Assembly: GCA_025451845.1 (NCBI GenBank)
Contig: JANWJS010000027.1
Span: 99,454 to 163,453 of the forward strand
DNA from: Steroidobacteraceae bacterium
GTDB lineage: Bacteria > Pseudomonadota > Gammaproteobacteria > Steroidobacterales > Steroidobacteraceae
DNA length: 64,000 nucleotides
Direction: 5' to 3'
Under the pieces are notes generated by a model. The model searched no databases. It saw nothing but the letters and a program-made list of their open reading frames with translations, and had not been told where the DNA came from. Positions 37,227-48,724 of the stretch are shown here, in pieces. The position numbers and the translations under genes are program-made. Positions within the stretch are counted from its first letter, which is position 1. The number at the start of each line of letters is the position of its first letter.

Positions 37227-38504
37227 ATGAAAAAGGCGACGCCCAAGAGAAAGAACGCTTTCTATGCTCAATCCGGCGGCGTCTCTGCCGTCATCAATGC
37301 CTCGGCCTGTGGCGTCATCGAGACCGCCATGCGGCATTCGCGACATATCGGTAAGGTCTACGCGGGGCGCGACGGCATCGTCGGCGCGCTGACGGAGGAC
37401 CTCATCGACGTCAGCCGTGAGAGTCCCGCGGTCATCCGCGGGCTCAAGCACACTCCCGCCGGTGCCTTCGGCTCGGCGCGCTTCAAGCTGAAAGGCCTCG
37501 ATCAGAACCGTGCGGAATACGAGCGGCTGATCGAGGTCTTCCGCGCTCATGACATCGGCTACTTTTTCTACAACGGCGGCAACGACTCGATGGATACCGC
37601 CCTGAAGGTCGCGCAGATCGGCGAGTCCCTGGGCTACCCCATCACCTGTGTCGGGGTGCCGAAGACGGTAGACAACGATCTGCCCCATACCGACTGCTGC
37701 CCGGGGTTCGGCTCGGTAGCCAAATACATTGCCGTGTCCACCCGCGAGGCGGCCCTCGACGTCGCTTCCATGGCCCGGACTTCGACCAAGGTGTTTGTGT
37801 TCGAGGTGATGGGGCGGCACGCCGGCTGGATTGCCGCAGCCGGGGGGCTCGCGGGCCGCAAGGCCGGCGAGCCGCCGCACATCATCCTGTTTCCGGAGAT
37901 CCCGTTCGACAAGGAGCGCTTCCTGGAGCGCGCAAAGCAGTGCGTCAGCGCGTACGGCTACTGCGTGGTCGTGGTCTCGGAGGGCACCGCCTACCCTGAC
38001 GGTAAATTCCTCGCGGAGGCCGGGACACGCGATGCCTTCGGCCACTCCCAGCTCGGTGGCGTAGGACCCGTGGTGGCAGACATGATCCGCCAGGCACACG
38101 GCTATAAGTTTCACTGGGCCGTGGCCGACTATCTGCAGCGCTCGGCGCGCCATATCGCTTCGAAAGTGGACGTTGAGCAGGCGTATGCCGTCGGCAAGGC
38201 CGCCGTGGAGCTGGCCATCAAGGGCGTCAATGCGGTGATGCCGGTCATCGTTCGCAAGTCATCCAAGCCTTACAGGTGGACCATCGGCCACGTCCCGCTC
38301 GCCGAAGTGGCGAATCGCGAGAAAAAGCTGCCGCGCGAGTACATCACCCAGGACGGCTTCGGCATCACGGATGCCTGCCGCAAGTATCTCGAGCCGCTCG
38401 TCGCCGGGGAGGCCTATCCCCCCTACCGCGACGGCCTGCCCGACTATGTCCGCATCAAGGGGGCCTCGGTCCGCAAGCGCCTGCGCACCGAATTCAAGCT
38501 GTAG
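37227..38504 (+). CDS. pfp: PPi-dependent 6-phosphofructokinase
   Basis: Phosphorylates fructose 6-phosphate reversibly using pyrophosphate. The ATG at 37227 gives 425 residues, starting MKKATPKRKNAFYAQSGG. The phosphoryl-donor residues decide the type. In ATP-dependent enzymes the motif is GGDGS, with a second glycine in PGTIDND. Here they are GGNDS (Asp120) and PKTVDND (Lys146), the pair that blocks ATP and marks PPi use. Further motifs are FEVMGRHAGWIAAAGGLA and the substrate Arg region. It is followed 94 bp later by a proton-pumping pyrophosphatase, so PPi is evidently an energy currency. Confidence 0.94.
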   Translation: MKKATPKRKNAFYAQSGGVSAVINASACGVIETAMRHSRHIGKVYAGRDGIVGALTEDLIDVSRESPAVIRGLKHTPAGAFGSARFKLKGLDQNRAEYERLIEVFRAHDIGYFFYNGGNDSMDTALKVAQIGESLGYPITCVGVPKTVDNDLPHTDCCPGFGSVAKYIAVSTREAALDVASMARTSTKVFVFEVMGRHAGWIAAAGGLAGRKAGEPPHIILFPEIPFDKERFLERAKQCVSAYGYCVVVVSEGTAYPDGKFLAEAGTRDAFGHSQLGGVGPVVADMIRQAHGYKFHWAVADYLQRSARHIASKVDVEQAYAVGKAAVELAIKGVNAVMPVIVRKSSKPYRWTIGHVPLAEVANREKKLPREYITQDGFGITDACRKYLEPLVAGEAYPPYRDGLPDYVRIKGASVRKRLRTEFKL

Positions 38505-38598
38505 CGGCCGACCGTTCCCTGGGCCGAGACGAACCCCAATCTGGTACACTTCGCGCCCTTTTTTGTAAGCCCTGCAGTATTCCAGGGGAGACGAACTG

Positions 38599-40659
<2,061 letters not shown>

Positions 40660-40665
40660 GCGCAG

Positions 40666-40734
40666 CCATCGGGCCGGGAGATGAAACCAGCCACATGGCT
40701 GGCCGCGCAAAGCGCGCATGCGACTTGCGCCAAT
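40666..40734 (-). repeat. Dispersed repeat R1, partial copy
   Basis: Reverse copy right after the hppA stop, keeping part of the long hairpin (TCGGGCCGGGAGATGAA), CTGGCCGCGCAAAGCG and the end CGACTTGCGCCAAT. It has lost the first arm of the long hairpin. It matches 18690-18759 over its whole length with scattered changes. Confidence 0.7.
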
Positions 40735-40777
40735 CAAAAGCCCGACGGCGCCGGTCAAGTCGCAAGGCGCCTGGCGT

Positions 40778-41170
40778 TCAGGCGGGGTGTATAGCGCTAA
40801 GGAGACGGTGAAGCACGGCGGGCGACGCCGGCTTGACCACGTGATGGTCGATGCTCGCCTCGCGCGAGCGGCGGCGGTCTGCCTCGTGGCCAAGACCGGT
40901 GAGCGCGATGATCGTGGTCGAGGTGCCCTTGGGCATGGAGCGGATGCGGGCGGCCGTTTCGAGGCCGCTCAGCTCCGGCATGCTGATGTCCATGAAGACG
41001 ACCTCGGGGTGCACCTGGCGGTACTTCTCCAGGGCCTCGTGCGGCCCGTAAGCCGTGTGCACCTCATGGCCCATCATCGCCAGGAGACAGGCCACCGCAT
41101 CGGCGGAATCCACCTGGTCGTCCACCACGAGCACCTTGAGCGGCACTTGCGCGCGCGGCAACTCCTCCAC
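40778..41170 (-). CDS. Stand-alone response-regulator receiver protein
   Basis: A single CheY-like receiver domain without an output domain. The GTG at 41170 follows an AGGAGAG site and gives 130 residues, with LKVLVVDDQ (acidic pocket), the phospho-acceptor Asp in VFMDISMPELSG, the Thr in IIALTGLG and the Lys in HHVVKPASPAVL. The frame is open further upstream, but with no family similarity. Stand-alone receivers of this type often act in phosphorelays or as the output of hybrid kinases. No histidine kinase lies in the window, so its partner is unknown. Confidence 0.88.
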   Translation of the reverse strand: MEELPRAQVPLKVLVVDDQVDSADAVACLLAMMGHEVHTAYGPHEALEKYRQVHPEVVFMDISMPELSGLETAARIRSMPKGTSTTIIALTGLGHEADRRRSREASIDHHVVKPASPAVLHRLLSAIHPA

Positions 41171-41343
41171 GATGGTCTCTCCTGCAAGACTCGAGCAGCC
41201 CACAGCAGTGTGCTCCACGACACCTACCCAGCCCAAGCTGAGCAAGAATCGTGCGAGGGCACCGGTGCCTCTCAGCGAGGACACCCACGCCTTAGGAGGG
41301 GGATTGGGGAGCTGGGACGGGAGCCGAGGTAAACCCTGGGATT

Positions 41344-41679
41344 TCAAGCCCGCCCTGCGCGGGACTCCGTCAGCATCGCCCCCACCAGACGGTTGAGCCG
41401 CGCGCAATACGCGGCCACGGGCTCGTCGGCCTGGGCCTGCTTGCTCCGCAGTGCTTCGCGGATCTCGCCGAGCCGATGCTCGATGCGCTCGTCCACGGTC
41501 ATCGACCTGCAAATCAGCGCGCTTACACAAGCCGAGATTTCGGCGTCCAGGGTACGCGCATCGCTGCCGGCAATCTCGACCCCAGCGAGCTCGCGGGGAC
41601 AACCTGCGGCGAGATGCTCACGCCATAATCGGGCAAGCTGCATACGGTAGGCGCCTCCGCGCTGCTCGCTCTCGTGCAT
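41344..41679 (-). CDS. Small hypothetical protein
   Basis: Not recognised. ATG 41679 opens a 111-residue frame: MHESEQRGGAYRMQLARLW, a stretch with Cys near 50-60 (ACVSALICRSM) and a helical, charged C-terminal half (DERIEHRLGEIREALRSKQ). Codon pattern and helix-forming composition look like a real soluble protein, but the frame is open far upstream too, as usual in GC-rich DNA. It lies between msrB (divergent) and the receiver gene (same strand, 173 bp downstream). Confidence 0.5.
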   Translation of the reverse strand: MHESEQRGGAYRMQLARLWREHLAAGCPRELAGVEIAGSDARTLDAEISACVSALICRSMTVDERIEHRLGEIREALRSKQAQADEPVAAYCARLNRLVGAMLTESRAGRA

Positions 41680-41964
41680 GAATCGGGCGACCTTCTTACC
41701 ACGGCAGCGGCCAACTTGCACCGTTGGTTTGCGTGATCGGCGCGCTGTTGGTTGTTGGCGCCAGCCTACATTCGGCATCGAGAGGAGGCCCGGATCTGCC
41801 GCAACCTCTTGATTTGGCAGATGGCCACCGCCAGCGGGGCCGCTGTTGCTTTCTCGTCGGGAGGGGCCCGGGCGTGGCTCGCAGGCACCCCGGGCGCCGC
41901 GGTGATGCCGGGCGCTTGACGAGGCCGCAGTAGACCTGCTGGACTTGCGCAGTGATAGCGCAGC

Positions 41965-42399
41965 ATGTGGGAGGTGGCGGGCGTGCAACCCAAAGAGCAG
42001 TTTCCGGTCGCAAAGACCGATGAAGAGTGGCGCGCCGGGCTGACGGCGGAGCAATACCGCGTGCTTCGCCGCCACGGCACGGAGCGCGCCGGCACGAGCG
42101 CTCTCAACGACGAGCACCGCGGGGGCGTGTTTCGGTGCGCGGGTTGCGGCCAGCCGCTCTACGAGTCTCAGGCCAAGTTTGAGAGCGGCACCGGCTGGCC
42201 GAGCTTCCTCCAGCCGATCACCGGTGCGGTGGCCACGCGCGAAGATCACGCTCACCTGATGAAGCGGACCGAGGTCCATTGCTCGCGCTGCGGCGGCCAC
42301 CTCGGCCACGTCTTCCCCGACGGCCCCAAGCCAACGGGCATGCGCTACTGCATGAACGGTGCCGCCCTGAAGTTCGATCCGAAGCCCGAGAGCAAATAA
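41965..42399 (+). CDS. msrB: Peptide-methionine (R)-S-oxide reductase MsrB
   Basis: Repairs the R-sulfoxide of methionine in proteins. The 144-residue protein has the zinc-binding pairs CAGC and CSRC, the segment SGTGWPSFLQP and the catalytic Cys in MRYCMNGAALKF. No signal peptide is visible, so it is cytoplasmic. Start could be ATG 41965 or the GTG a few codons later. Its last residues, PESK and the stop, match the end of the R1 repeat, as in mpl. Confidence 0.93.
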   Translation: MWEVAGVQPKEQFPVAKTDEEWRAGLTAEQYRVLRRHGTERAGTSALNDEHRGGVFRCAGCGQPLYESQAKFESGTGWPSFLQPITGAVATREDHAHLMKRTEVHCSRCGGHLGHVFPDGPKPTGMRYCMNGAALKFDPKPESK

Positions 42400-42453
42400 C
42401 CCGGCGGCGCAGGGACGGGGCCGAGCAAATCGCCGGCAGCGATTTGCGCCAAT
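42382..42453 (-). repeat. Dispersed repeat R1-like copy with internal deletion
   Basis: Reverse copy reaching from the end of msrB (CCCGAGAGCAAATAA) to the far end TTTGCGCCAATC, with the central long hairpin largely lost. The internal hairpin AAATCGCCGGCAGCGATTT replaces the usual first hairpin. Bases 42403-42427 match, inverted, part of the 1524-1738 element with one mismatch. Confidence 0.6.
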
Positions 42454-42455
42454 CA

Positions 42456-44759
42456 TCACGCTGCCAACGGCAGCGGTAATGGCCGCGCGATGGCGTAGCC
42501 CTGCAGGAAGTCGACCCCCATGCGCCGGGCCGCTTCCAGGGCTGCGCTGTCTTCGACCTGCTCGGCGATCACTTTGAAGTTGAGCGTCCGCGCCAGTTTG
42601 ATCATCGCGGCAACCATCGCCTGGTTGACGGAGTCGCGCGCCAGGTTGCGGATGAAAGAGCCGTCGATCTTGAGGTAATCCATCGGCAGGCTCTTCAGGT
42701 TGGAGAACGACCCGACTCCCGAGCCGAAATCATCCAGCGCAAACTGACATCCCATGCCGTGAAGCACCCCCACGAAGCGGCGCGCGTGGTCGAGGTTGGC
42801 CACCACAGCCGTCTCGCTGATCTCGAAGCACACCTGCGAGGGGGGCACTCCGGTGCTATCCAGGCATTCCACGACGAACTCGAGGAATTGAGAGTCCGCC
42901 AGCGTCTGGCCGGAGATGTTGATGGCGACGCAGCGATTGCCGGCAATCGCAATGGCGCCGCGCCCCAGCGCGGCGAGCGCCGTCTGCACGACCCAACGGT
43001 CGACCAGGCCCATCAGCCGATAACGCTCCGCGGCGCGCACGAATTCCACAGGCGGAATCTGATGGCCGTCCTCATCCTGCAACCGCACCAGCACTTCCAT
43101 CGCCGGACCGCCACCGTCGCTGCCGTAAGCGGGCACGATGGGCTGATGGAACAGTTGGAAGCGGCTCTCCTTCAACGCGCTCTGCAGCTTCTGCAGCCAC
43201 TGGATCTCGCCCGTGTGGCGCGCGATCGCCTCATCGCGCGCGGAGTACACCGCGACCCGCCCGGAACCCTGCTTCTTGGCGACATAACAGGCGGAATCGG
43301 CGGCCGTGAGTAACTCCTCGAGCGTACCGCTCTCGCGCGAGATCTCCACCAGACCCACCGACACTCCGATGTTGAATATCCTGTCCCGCCATACGAAGCG
43401 GTGGTCACCCACCGCGCGGCAGACATCGTCGGCTATCTGGCGCGCCTTCTCGAGCGGACAGCCGGCCAGCAGCATGCCGAACTCATCGCCTCCCAGGCGC
43501 CCGACCGTGTCGCTGTCGCGCACGGCATCGCGCAGGAGCTTCGCCACCTCGCGCAGCATGCTGTCGCCGGCCAGATGGCCGCTCGTGTCATTGACCACCT
43601 TGAAATGGTCGAGATCGAGATAACACAATACGTGCTGACCATCGCCGCGATGGCCGCCCTCGATCGCCTCCTCCAGGCGCCGCTCGAACTCGCGCCGATT
43701 GACGAGGCCCGTGAGGGCGTCGTGAGTCGCCTGATATGACATCTGACGGGCGAGCCCGCGCTGCTCGGAGACATCATGCAGCAGAACCACCGCGCCGACC
43801 TGCTCGCCGGCCGCGGTGCGCATCGGCGTCGCCGACAGCTCGATCGAACGCTCGCTGGCGTCGGCGCGCGAGATCAGGAGTGCGCGGCGGCCGAGGGTCA
43901 CGTGAGCGCCGCTCGCGAGCGCCTGGCGGACCGGATCGGAGAGCAGACGCCGATCCGTCTCATCGACCAGTCCGACGACCTCCTCCAGAGTCTTGCCGGC
44001 CGCATCGCCGGCCGTCGTTGCCGCCAGTCGCTCCGCCGCGGGGTTGAGATAGGTGATGCGGCCCTGGATGTCAGTGGCGATCACGGCCTCGGCGAGGGCA
44101 TCGAGCGCCAGTAGATACGCCGTGGAGTCGCCCTCCGTCTTTACGCGTAGCGCCTCTACGGTCTGCGTGGGAAGAATTTCCACGCCAGTCACGAGCAGCG
44201 CGCTGCCGCCGTCATAGTCGACACGCGCGGAGTTGATCTCGAGCCTGCTCACCTGACCGGCGCGGCCGAGGACCTCGACCTCGTACCGCTCTGCCGCCGG
44301 CTCGCCTGTCAGCCGCCGGCGAATGTTGTCGTTGACGAGCTCGGCGTATTCCGGCGCCACGAGGTCGCCCAGCCGCCGGCCGGCAAGTTCGGCGCGATCC
44401 GCGCCCACCATCGCGGCGAATTGCCGGTTCGCATAGAGAATGACCTCGCGATGCACCAGCACCGCCTCGTGGATGCGCTCGCCGAGCTCGGCGAAGAGCT
44501 TCGGTGTCACCCGGCCGCCGTCGCGCTCGCCCGCGGCGCGCGTCAGCAGGTGGTTGATTGCCGTGACCAGGACCGACAGCTCCGGCTTCGAGCTTCCCGA
44601 CTCCACGCGCCCGGCGAGCGAGCCGCCGATGGCAATGCGCTGCAGTTGCTGCGATAGCTTGCCGACCTGCTTCAGCTGACGACGTTGGGCGCCGTAGAGG
44701 CAGAGGAGCACCGCCGCGGCGAGCCCCAGCAGGATGCACAACAGCGCGATGGCGGACAT
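42456..44759 (-). CDS. Membrane-anchored PAS-GGDEF-EAL protein (cyclic-di-GMP metabolism)
   Basis: 767 residues. An N-terminal membrane helix spans about 3-22, followed by two PAS-like domains (about 90-200 and 215-335). The cyclase domain has an intact GGDEF at 423-427, with an RxxD inhibitory site (RDSD, 414-417) exactly five residues upstream. The phosphodiesterase domain has EVL at 555-557 in place of EAL, but the metal and catalytic motifs FEISETA, DDFGSG, KIDGSFI and AEQVED are present. Both activities are therefore possible; many such proteins use one domain mainly. It is convergent with msrB and stands alone. Confidence 0.92.
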   Translation of the reverse strand: MSAIALLCILLGLAAAVLLCLYGAQRRQLKQVGKLSQQLQRIAIGGSLAGRVESGSSKPELSVLVTAINHLLTRAAGERDGGRVTPKLFAELGERIHEAVLVHREVILYANRQFAAMVGADRAELAGRRLGDLVAPEYAELVNDNIRRRLTGEPAAERYEVEVLGRAGQVSRLEINSARVDYDGGSALLVTGVEILPTQTVEALRVKTEGDSTAYLLALDALAEAVIATDIQGRITYLNPAAERLAATTAGDAAGKTLEEVVGLVDETDRRLLSDPVRQALASGAHVTLGRRALLISRADASERSIELSATPMRTAAGEQVGAVVLLHDVSEQRGLARQMSYQATHDALTGLVNRREFERRLEEAIEGGHRGDGQHVLCYLDLDHFKVVNDTSGHLAGDSMLREVAKLLRDAVRDSDTVGRLGGDEFGMLLAGCPLEKARQIADDVCRAVGDHRFVWRDRIFNIGVSVGLVEISRESGTLEELLTAADSACYVAKKQGSGRVAVYSARDEAIARHTGEIQWLQKLQSALKESRFQLFHQPIVPAYGSDGGGPAMEVLVRLQDEDGHQIPPVEFVRAAERYRLMGLVDRWVVQTALAALGRGAIAIAGNRCVAINISGQTLADSQFLEFVVECLDSTGVPPSQVCFEISETAVVANLDHARRFVGVLHGMGCQFALDDFGSGVGSFSNLKSLPMDYLKIDGSFIRNLARDSVNQAMVAAMIKLARTLNFKVIAEQVEDSAALEAARRMGVDFLQGYAIARPLPLPLAA

Positions 44760-45009
44760 CAGAACGTCCGATCGGCGCGAGCGATTGGTTTCAACTTCAT
44801 AGGCTTAGCGGCTGCCGAGCAGTCCGGGGTTGCTTTCATTATTCTCATGCCCGGTGTGCGGAGGACCGAAGCATAACGTAGGTGTCCGGCGTCCCGTCGG
44901 CGTTTCACCATATCTCATCGCAAAGCGGCTTGGCAGGAGCTGCGAAAACCCGTAACTTCACGTGCCCAGCCCCCGGGATGCAATAAGTCCAATCGGAGCG
45001 CCCAGCAAG

Positions 45010-45660
45010 ATGTCGACGGTGCAAGCACGCGAACAGATGATCGAGCAGCAAGTTCGTGCCTGGGACGTGCTCGATGCGCGAGTGCTCGAGATTCTGCGCC
45101 AGGTGCCGCGGGACGCCTTCGTCGCGCCGCAACATCGCTTCCTCGCCTTCGCGGACGTGGAAATTCCACTGCCGTGCAGCCAGCACATGCTGCGGCCGAG
45201 CGTCGTCGGCAGACTCCTGCAGGCCCTGGCCCTCACGGGTGGGGACCGGGTGCTCGAAATCGGGACCGGCTCGGGATTCGTGACGGCATGTCTGCGGGCC
45301 GGCGGCGCCTCCGTGCGGTCTCTGGAGCTCTTTTCCGAGCTGGCGGAGCTTGCGCGCCGCAACATCGGCTCCCTGGGCCTGCGGGACGTGGACATCGTCA
45401 CGGACGATGCCTCCCGGCTCGATTCCGACACGCGTTACGACGCGATTGCCATCACAGCCTCCCTGCCCGTCCCGGATGATCGCTTCCAGCGCCAGCTCGC
45501 GGTCGGGGGGCGGCTCTTCGTCGTGGTGGGTACGCCTCCGGTAATGGAGGCCCGGCTCATTCGCCGGATTACGGAGGACGCATGGGGCACGGAAAGCCTC
45601 TTCGAGACGGTGATCGATCCGCTCGAACATGCAACTCGGCCCCAGGGTTTTGTGTTCTAA
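45010..45660 (+). CDS. pcm: Protein-L-isoaspartate O-methyltransferase family protein
   Basis: SAM-dependent methyltransferase of 216 residues from ATG 45010. The family opening EQMIEQQVRAWDVLD and VPRDAFVAPQHRFLAFAD, the conserved S in PCSQHMLRPSVV and the SAM motif VLEIGTGSGFVTACL are present. This is the PCMT variant placed just before tolC in many gammaproteobacteria, which may not act on ordinary isoaspartyl damage. tolC starts 32 bp later. Confidence 0.88.
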   Translation: MSTVQAREQMIEQQVRAWDVLDARVLEILRQVPRDAFVAPQHRFLAFADVEIPLPCSQHMLRPSVVGRLLQALALTGGDRVLEIGTGSGFVTACLRAGGASVRSLELFSELAELARRNIGSLGLRDVDIVTDDASRLDSDTRYDAIAITASLPVPDDRFQRQLAVGGRLFVVVGTPPVMEARLIRRITEDAWGTESLFETVIDPLEHATRPQGFVF

Positions 45661-45692
45661 GGGCCTCTCTCCAAGACTCAAGAGCATCCGGG

Positions 45693-47201
45693 ATGATTAT
45701 GCACCGCGCCGTACGGACATCGAGCCTGGCCCTTCTCTGCGCCGGCTTCACCATTGCACTGCCGGCTGCGAGGGCGGCGGATTTCCTGCAGGTCTACCAG
45801 GACGCCCTGGCCAATGACCCGACCTACCAGCAGGCCAACGCGACCTACATGGCCGCGCGCGAGGCCCGGCCGGAAGCCTGGGCGGCTCTGCTGCCGCAGA
45901 TTACCGGATCGGCGGGCAGGAGCCTGGACCACAGCGCCGGGCTCTCGAGCAGCATCGGGTCGTCGACCTCGGGAACGCCGGTGACCACCTCCTTCTACGG
46001 TGTGACGCATACGAACGCGCATCAGTGGAGCCTCAATCTCTCCGAAAACCTCTTCTCCTGGGGCGATTGGATGACCCTCAAGTCCGCCGACAGCCAGGTG
46101 GCCGAGGCGCAGGCCACCTACGAGGGCGCGGCCCAGAGCCTGGTCCTGCGGGTGGCCACCGCCTACTTCAATGTACTCTCGGCGCTCGACACGTTGCAGG
46201 CCCAGGAGTCCTCGCTGCAGGCCTTCGACCTGCAGCTCGAGCAGGCCAACAAGCGCTTCCAGGTTGGGCTGATCGCCATCACCGACGTCGAGCAGGCCCG
46301 TGCTGCGCGTGACACGGCGGCAGCGGCGGTAATCGGCGACAAGCAGGCACTGGCCAGCGCGGAGGATCAGCTCCAGGTCATCACCGGCCGCCAGTACGAC
46401 ACGCTGTCGGAGCCCGGGCCAAACATGCCGCTGGTAATGCCGAATCCGGCCAGCCAGGATCAGTGGGTGCAGACGTCGGTGCAGCAGAATCTGTCCCTGA
46501 TCGCAAGCCGGCTGGCCGCCGATGTGGCTCGGGATAATGTCCGCATCGCTTTCGGCGGGCACCTGCCCACCTTGACCCTGACCGCCAGCCGATCCTTCAA
46601 CAGCGCCGGCGTGGATGAGACGATCTCCCAGGGTCCCGTCAGCATCGGCACCTTCAGCCTGCCTTCGTGGGCGAACGACCGCCAGATCGCGCTCGAGGTC
46701 ACCGTGCCCATCTTCAGTGGCGGTGGGACGCAAGCGCGCGTGCATCAGGCGCAATACCAGTGGATCGCGGCCAAGGACGCCATGGAGCAGGCTTCGCGCT
46801 CGACCGAGCAGCAGGCGCGTGATGCCTATCTCGGCGTCATCAGCGGGATCGCTCACGTGCAGGCATTGCAGCAGGCACTCACCTCCAGCCAGACCGCCTA
46901 CCGGGCCACGGAGGCGGGCTACAAGGTCGGGACTCAGACCGAGGTCAATGTCCTCAATGCACTGAGCACGCTGGTGCAGGCCAAGACGAACTATGCCTCC
47001 AGCCGCTACGCCTACATCACCAGTGTCGTCCAGCTGCGATTCGCGGCCGGGACCCTCGATCCCAACGAGGTGCAGGCCATCGATCGTTGGCTGACGGCCC
47101 CGGCGTCGGTTTCGCCTGGTGCAATCACTCCGGAGGCTATGACACCCGCGGCCCCGGCGCCGACTCCGAAGCCGCCGTCGGCGCCCCCGCCACAGCCGTA
47201 A
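45693..47201 (+). CDS. tolC: TolC-family outer membrane channel protein
   Basis: Trimeric outer-membrane exit duct for efflux pumps and type I secretion. From ATG 45693 (a second ATG is two codons on) it has 502 residues. A signal peptide ends near PAARAADF (about residue 29), followed by two outer-membrane-efflux repeats, each with long coiled-coil helices (DLQLEQANKRFQVGLIAITD; ATEAGYKVGTQTEVNVLNAL). The last 45 residues are Pro/Ala-rich. Start of the mature protein (LLQVYQDALANDP-like, here FLQVYQDALANDPTY) is diagnostic. Confidence 0.95.
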   Translation: MIMHRAVRTSSLALLCAGFTIALPAARAADFLQVYQDALANDPTYQQANATYMAAREARPEAWAALLPQITGSAGRSLDHSAGLSSSIGSSTSGTPVTTSFYGVTHTNAHQWSLNLSENLFSWGDWMTLKSADSQVAEAQATYEGAAQSLVLRVATAYFNVLSALDTLQAQESSLQAFDLQLEQANKRFQVGLIAITDVEQARAARDTAAAAVIGDKQALASAEDQLQVITGRQYDTLSEPGPNMPLVMPNPASQDQWVQTSVQQNLSLIASRLAADVARDNVRIAFGGHLPTLTLTASRSFNSAGVDETISQGPVSIGTFSLPSWANDRQIALEVTVPIFSGGGTQARVHQAQYQWIAAKDAMEQASRSTEQQARDAYLGVISGIAHVQALQQALTSSQTAYRATEAGYKVGTQTEVNVLNALSTLVQAKTNYASSRYAYITSVVQLRFAAGTLDPNEVQAIDRWLTAPASVSPGAITPEAMTPAAPAPTPKPPSAPPPQP

Positions 47202-47261
47202 AGGGATACCCGGCGGCCGTCCCTGGCGGCAGGGCCACGGCCCGGCGTTCGGACACCGCGC

Positions 47262-47672
47262 TCACCCCCCGGGGTCGGCTCGATAGGGCTGGTATGATTT
47301 TTCTTCGACCAGGCGCGACCCGAGAGCCTGGTTGATGCGCTTCTTGATCGCAGACCGCTCGTCATTCGAGTGGTAGACCGCCCGCGCCAGCTCGATGAAA
47401 TCCCGGTCGAAGGTCTGGCGGGCCTCCTTCTCGCGGATCCGGTCTTCGATGTCCCAGAGGCGCTCATTGACCTCCTGCAGCGCGCGCTCCTCACGCGCAA
47501 CATCGGCCGCGGGAAAGCGCGCGCCCCGCCAAGTCCTTTCCAGCAGATCGAGCTCGAGCCGCACGTTCGCCAGCTTGGCCGGATCGAGAATGCGGGCCGT
47601 CTTGATCCTGAGGATGGTGATCTTGTCGAGCAGCTCCCCGGGAGAGACAGGCACCAGGATGTCATCGGTCAT
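47262..47672 (-). CDS. DUF6165 family protein
   Basis: A 136-residue protein with the DUF6165 pattern: VPVSPGELLDKITILRIK at the N terminus, LLERTW, ALQEVNERLWDIEDRIREKE in the middle and the C-terminal ELARAVYHSNDERSAIKKRIN. It is predicted helical and cytoplasmic; function is unknown. Members commonly sit among LPS or polysaccharide genes. Here its ATG overlaps the stop of a GT9 glycosyltransferase gene by 4 bp, so the two are co-translated, which ties it to LPS core assembly. Confidence 0.85.
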   Translation of the reverse strand: MTDDILVPVSPGELLDKITILRIKTARILDPAKLANVRLELDLLERTWRGARFPAADVAREERALQEVNERLWDIEDRIREKEARQTFDRDFIELARAVYHSNDERSAIKKRINQALGSRLVEEKSYQPYRADPGG

Positions 47673-48724
47673 GGCTCATATGCTAGCAACTCATCGAGCT
47701 TAGCGGTGACCTGCGCCACCTCGATGAGATCCATCACGCCGGGCTCTTCGATCTTCTCCGTCCACGGCAGCTCCTCGGCCGGGCGGCCGCGGAAGCGCAG
47801 CGCGGCCTGTGGATAGGCATTCACACACCACTGGCGCGAGAGATAAGGTCCGCTGCGCTCCGGGTTCGTGGCCGCATAGAGGCCGATCACCGGCGTCCCG
47901 ACCATGGTCGCCATGTGGGCAGGCCCCGAGTCCGGCGCGAGGAGCGCGGTGGCCCGGGACAGCAACGCCAGCATCTGCGGCAGCGTGTCGCGCCCGATCT
48001 GATTCACCAGGGACACGCGCGCCGACTGCTCGATAGCGGCCCCGACGTCGCGCTCCATCGCCGAAGGTCCGCCGGCCAGAATCACACGCATTCCATGACG
48101 CCCGACAGCATGGTTCGCGACCGCTGCGTAATCTGCCGGACGCCAGTTGCGCCGCGAATGACTGGAGCAAGGGCTGATGATCAATGTCGGCCGGGCATCG
48201 GGAATCAGAGCCTGCGAGTATTCGAGCGTCGCGGGTGTCAGCGGAATGTCCCAACGCAGGGCGCGCTCGTGGATGCCCAGTGCGTCCAGGAAGCCCAGGA
48301 AGCTGTCGAGGACATGCTCGCGGGTACGCGGTGCGATCCGCGCATTGGTGAACAGCCACTGCAGCTCGCGCGCGCGGGCGAGATCGAAACCGAGTCGGAT
48401 CGGTGCCCGCACGGCACTGGAGATGAAGCTGGCGCGCAGCGACAGCTGCATGTGCAGCAGGACATCGAAGCGTCTGTCGCCCAGTCGCCTGCGCAAACCG
48501 CGACGCGCCGCCAAGCCGGCGCGCTTGTCCACGGTGATAAACTCCACGCCATCGATGAGCTCCATCAGGCGCGACTCCGCTTTGCCGATGATCCATGTCA
48601 GCTTCGTTTGCGGCCATGCGCGCTGCAACGCACGGACCACCGGCACTGCGTGGCAGGTGTCGCCAAGCGACGAGAGTCTCAATATGCAGACAGTGCGGGG
48701 CGATCCTTCGAGCGGCAACTTCAC
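47669..48724 (-). CDS. Glycosyltransferase family 9 protein (heptosyltransferase I-like)
   Basis: 351 residues from a GTG at 48724. The start motif VCILRLSSLGDTCHAVPVVRAL is the classic GT9 N terminus. The donor site shows ALLAPDSGPAHMATMVGTPVIGLY (D-SGPAH), followed by NPERSGPY. Sequence character is of the WaaC/heptosyltransferase I branch more than WaaF, by the SSLGD and NPERSGPY motifs; that is a judgement by eye. It is upstream of the DUF6165 gene and divergent from kdkA-waaA, so the block builds the inner core. Confidence 0.88.
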   Translation of the reverse strand: MKLPLEGSPRTVCILRLSSLGDTCHAVPVVRALQRAWPQTKLTWIIGKAESRLMELIDGVEFITVDKRAGLAARRGLRRRLGDRRFDVLLHMQLSLRASFISSAVRAPIRLGFDLARARELQWLFTNARIAPRTREHVLDSFLGFLDALGIHERALRWDIPLTPATLEYSQALIPDARPTLIISPCSSHSRRNWRPADYAAVANHAVGRHGMRVILAGGPSAMERDVGAAIEQSARVSLVNQIGRDTLPQMLALLSRATALLAPDSGPAHMATMVGTPVIGLYAATNPERSGPYLSRQWCVNAYPQAALRFRGRPAEELPWTEKIEEPGVMDLIEVAQVTAKLDELLAYEP

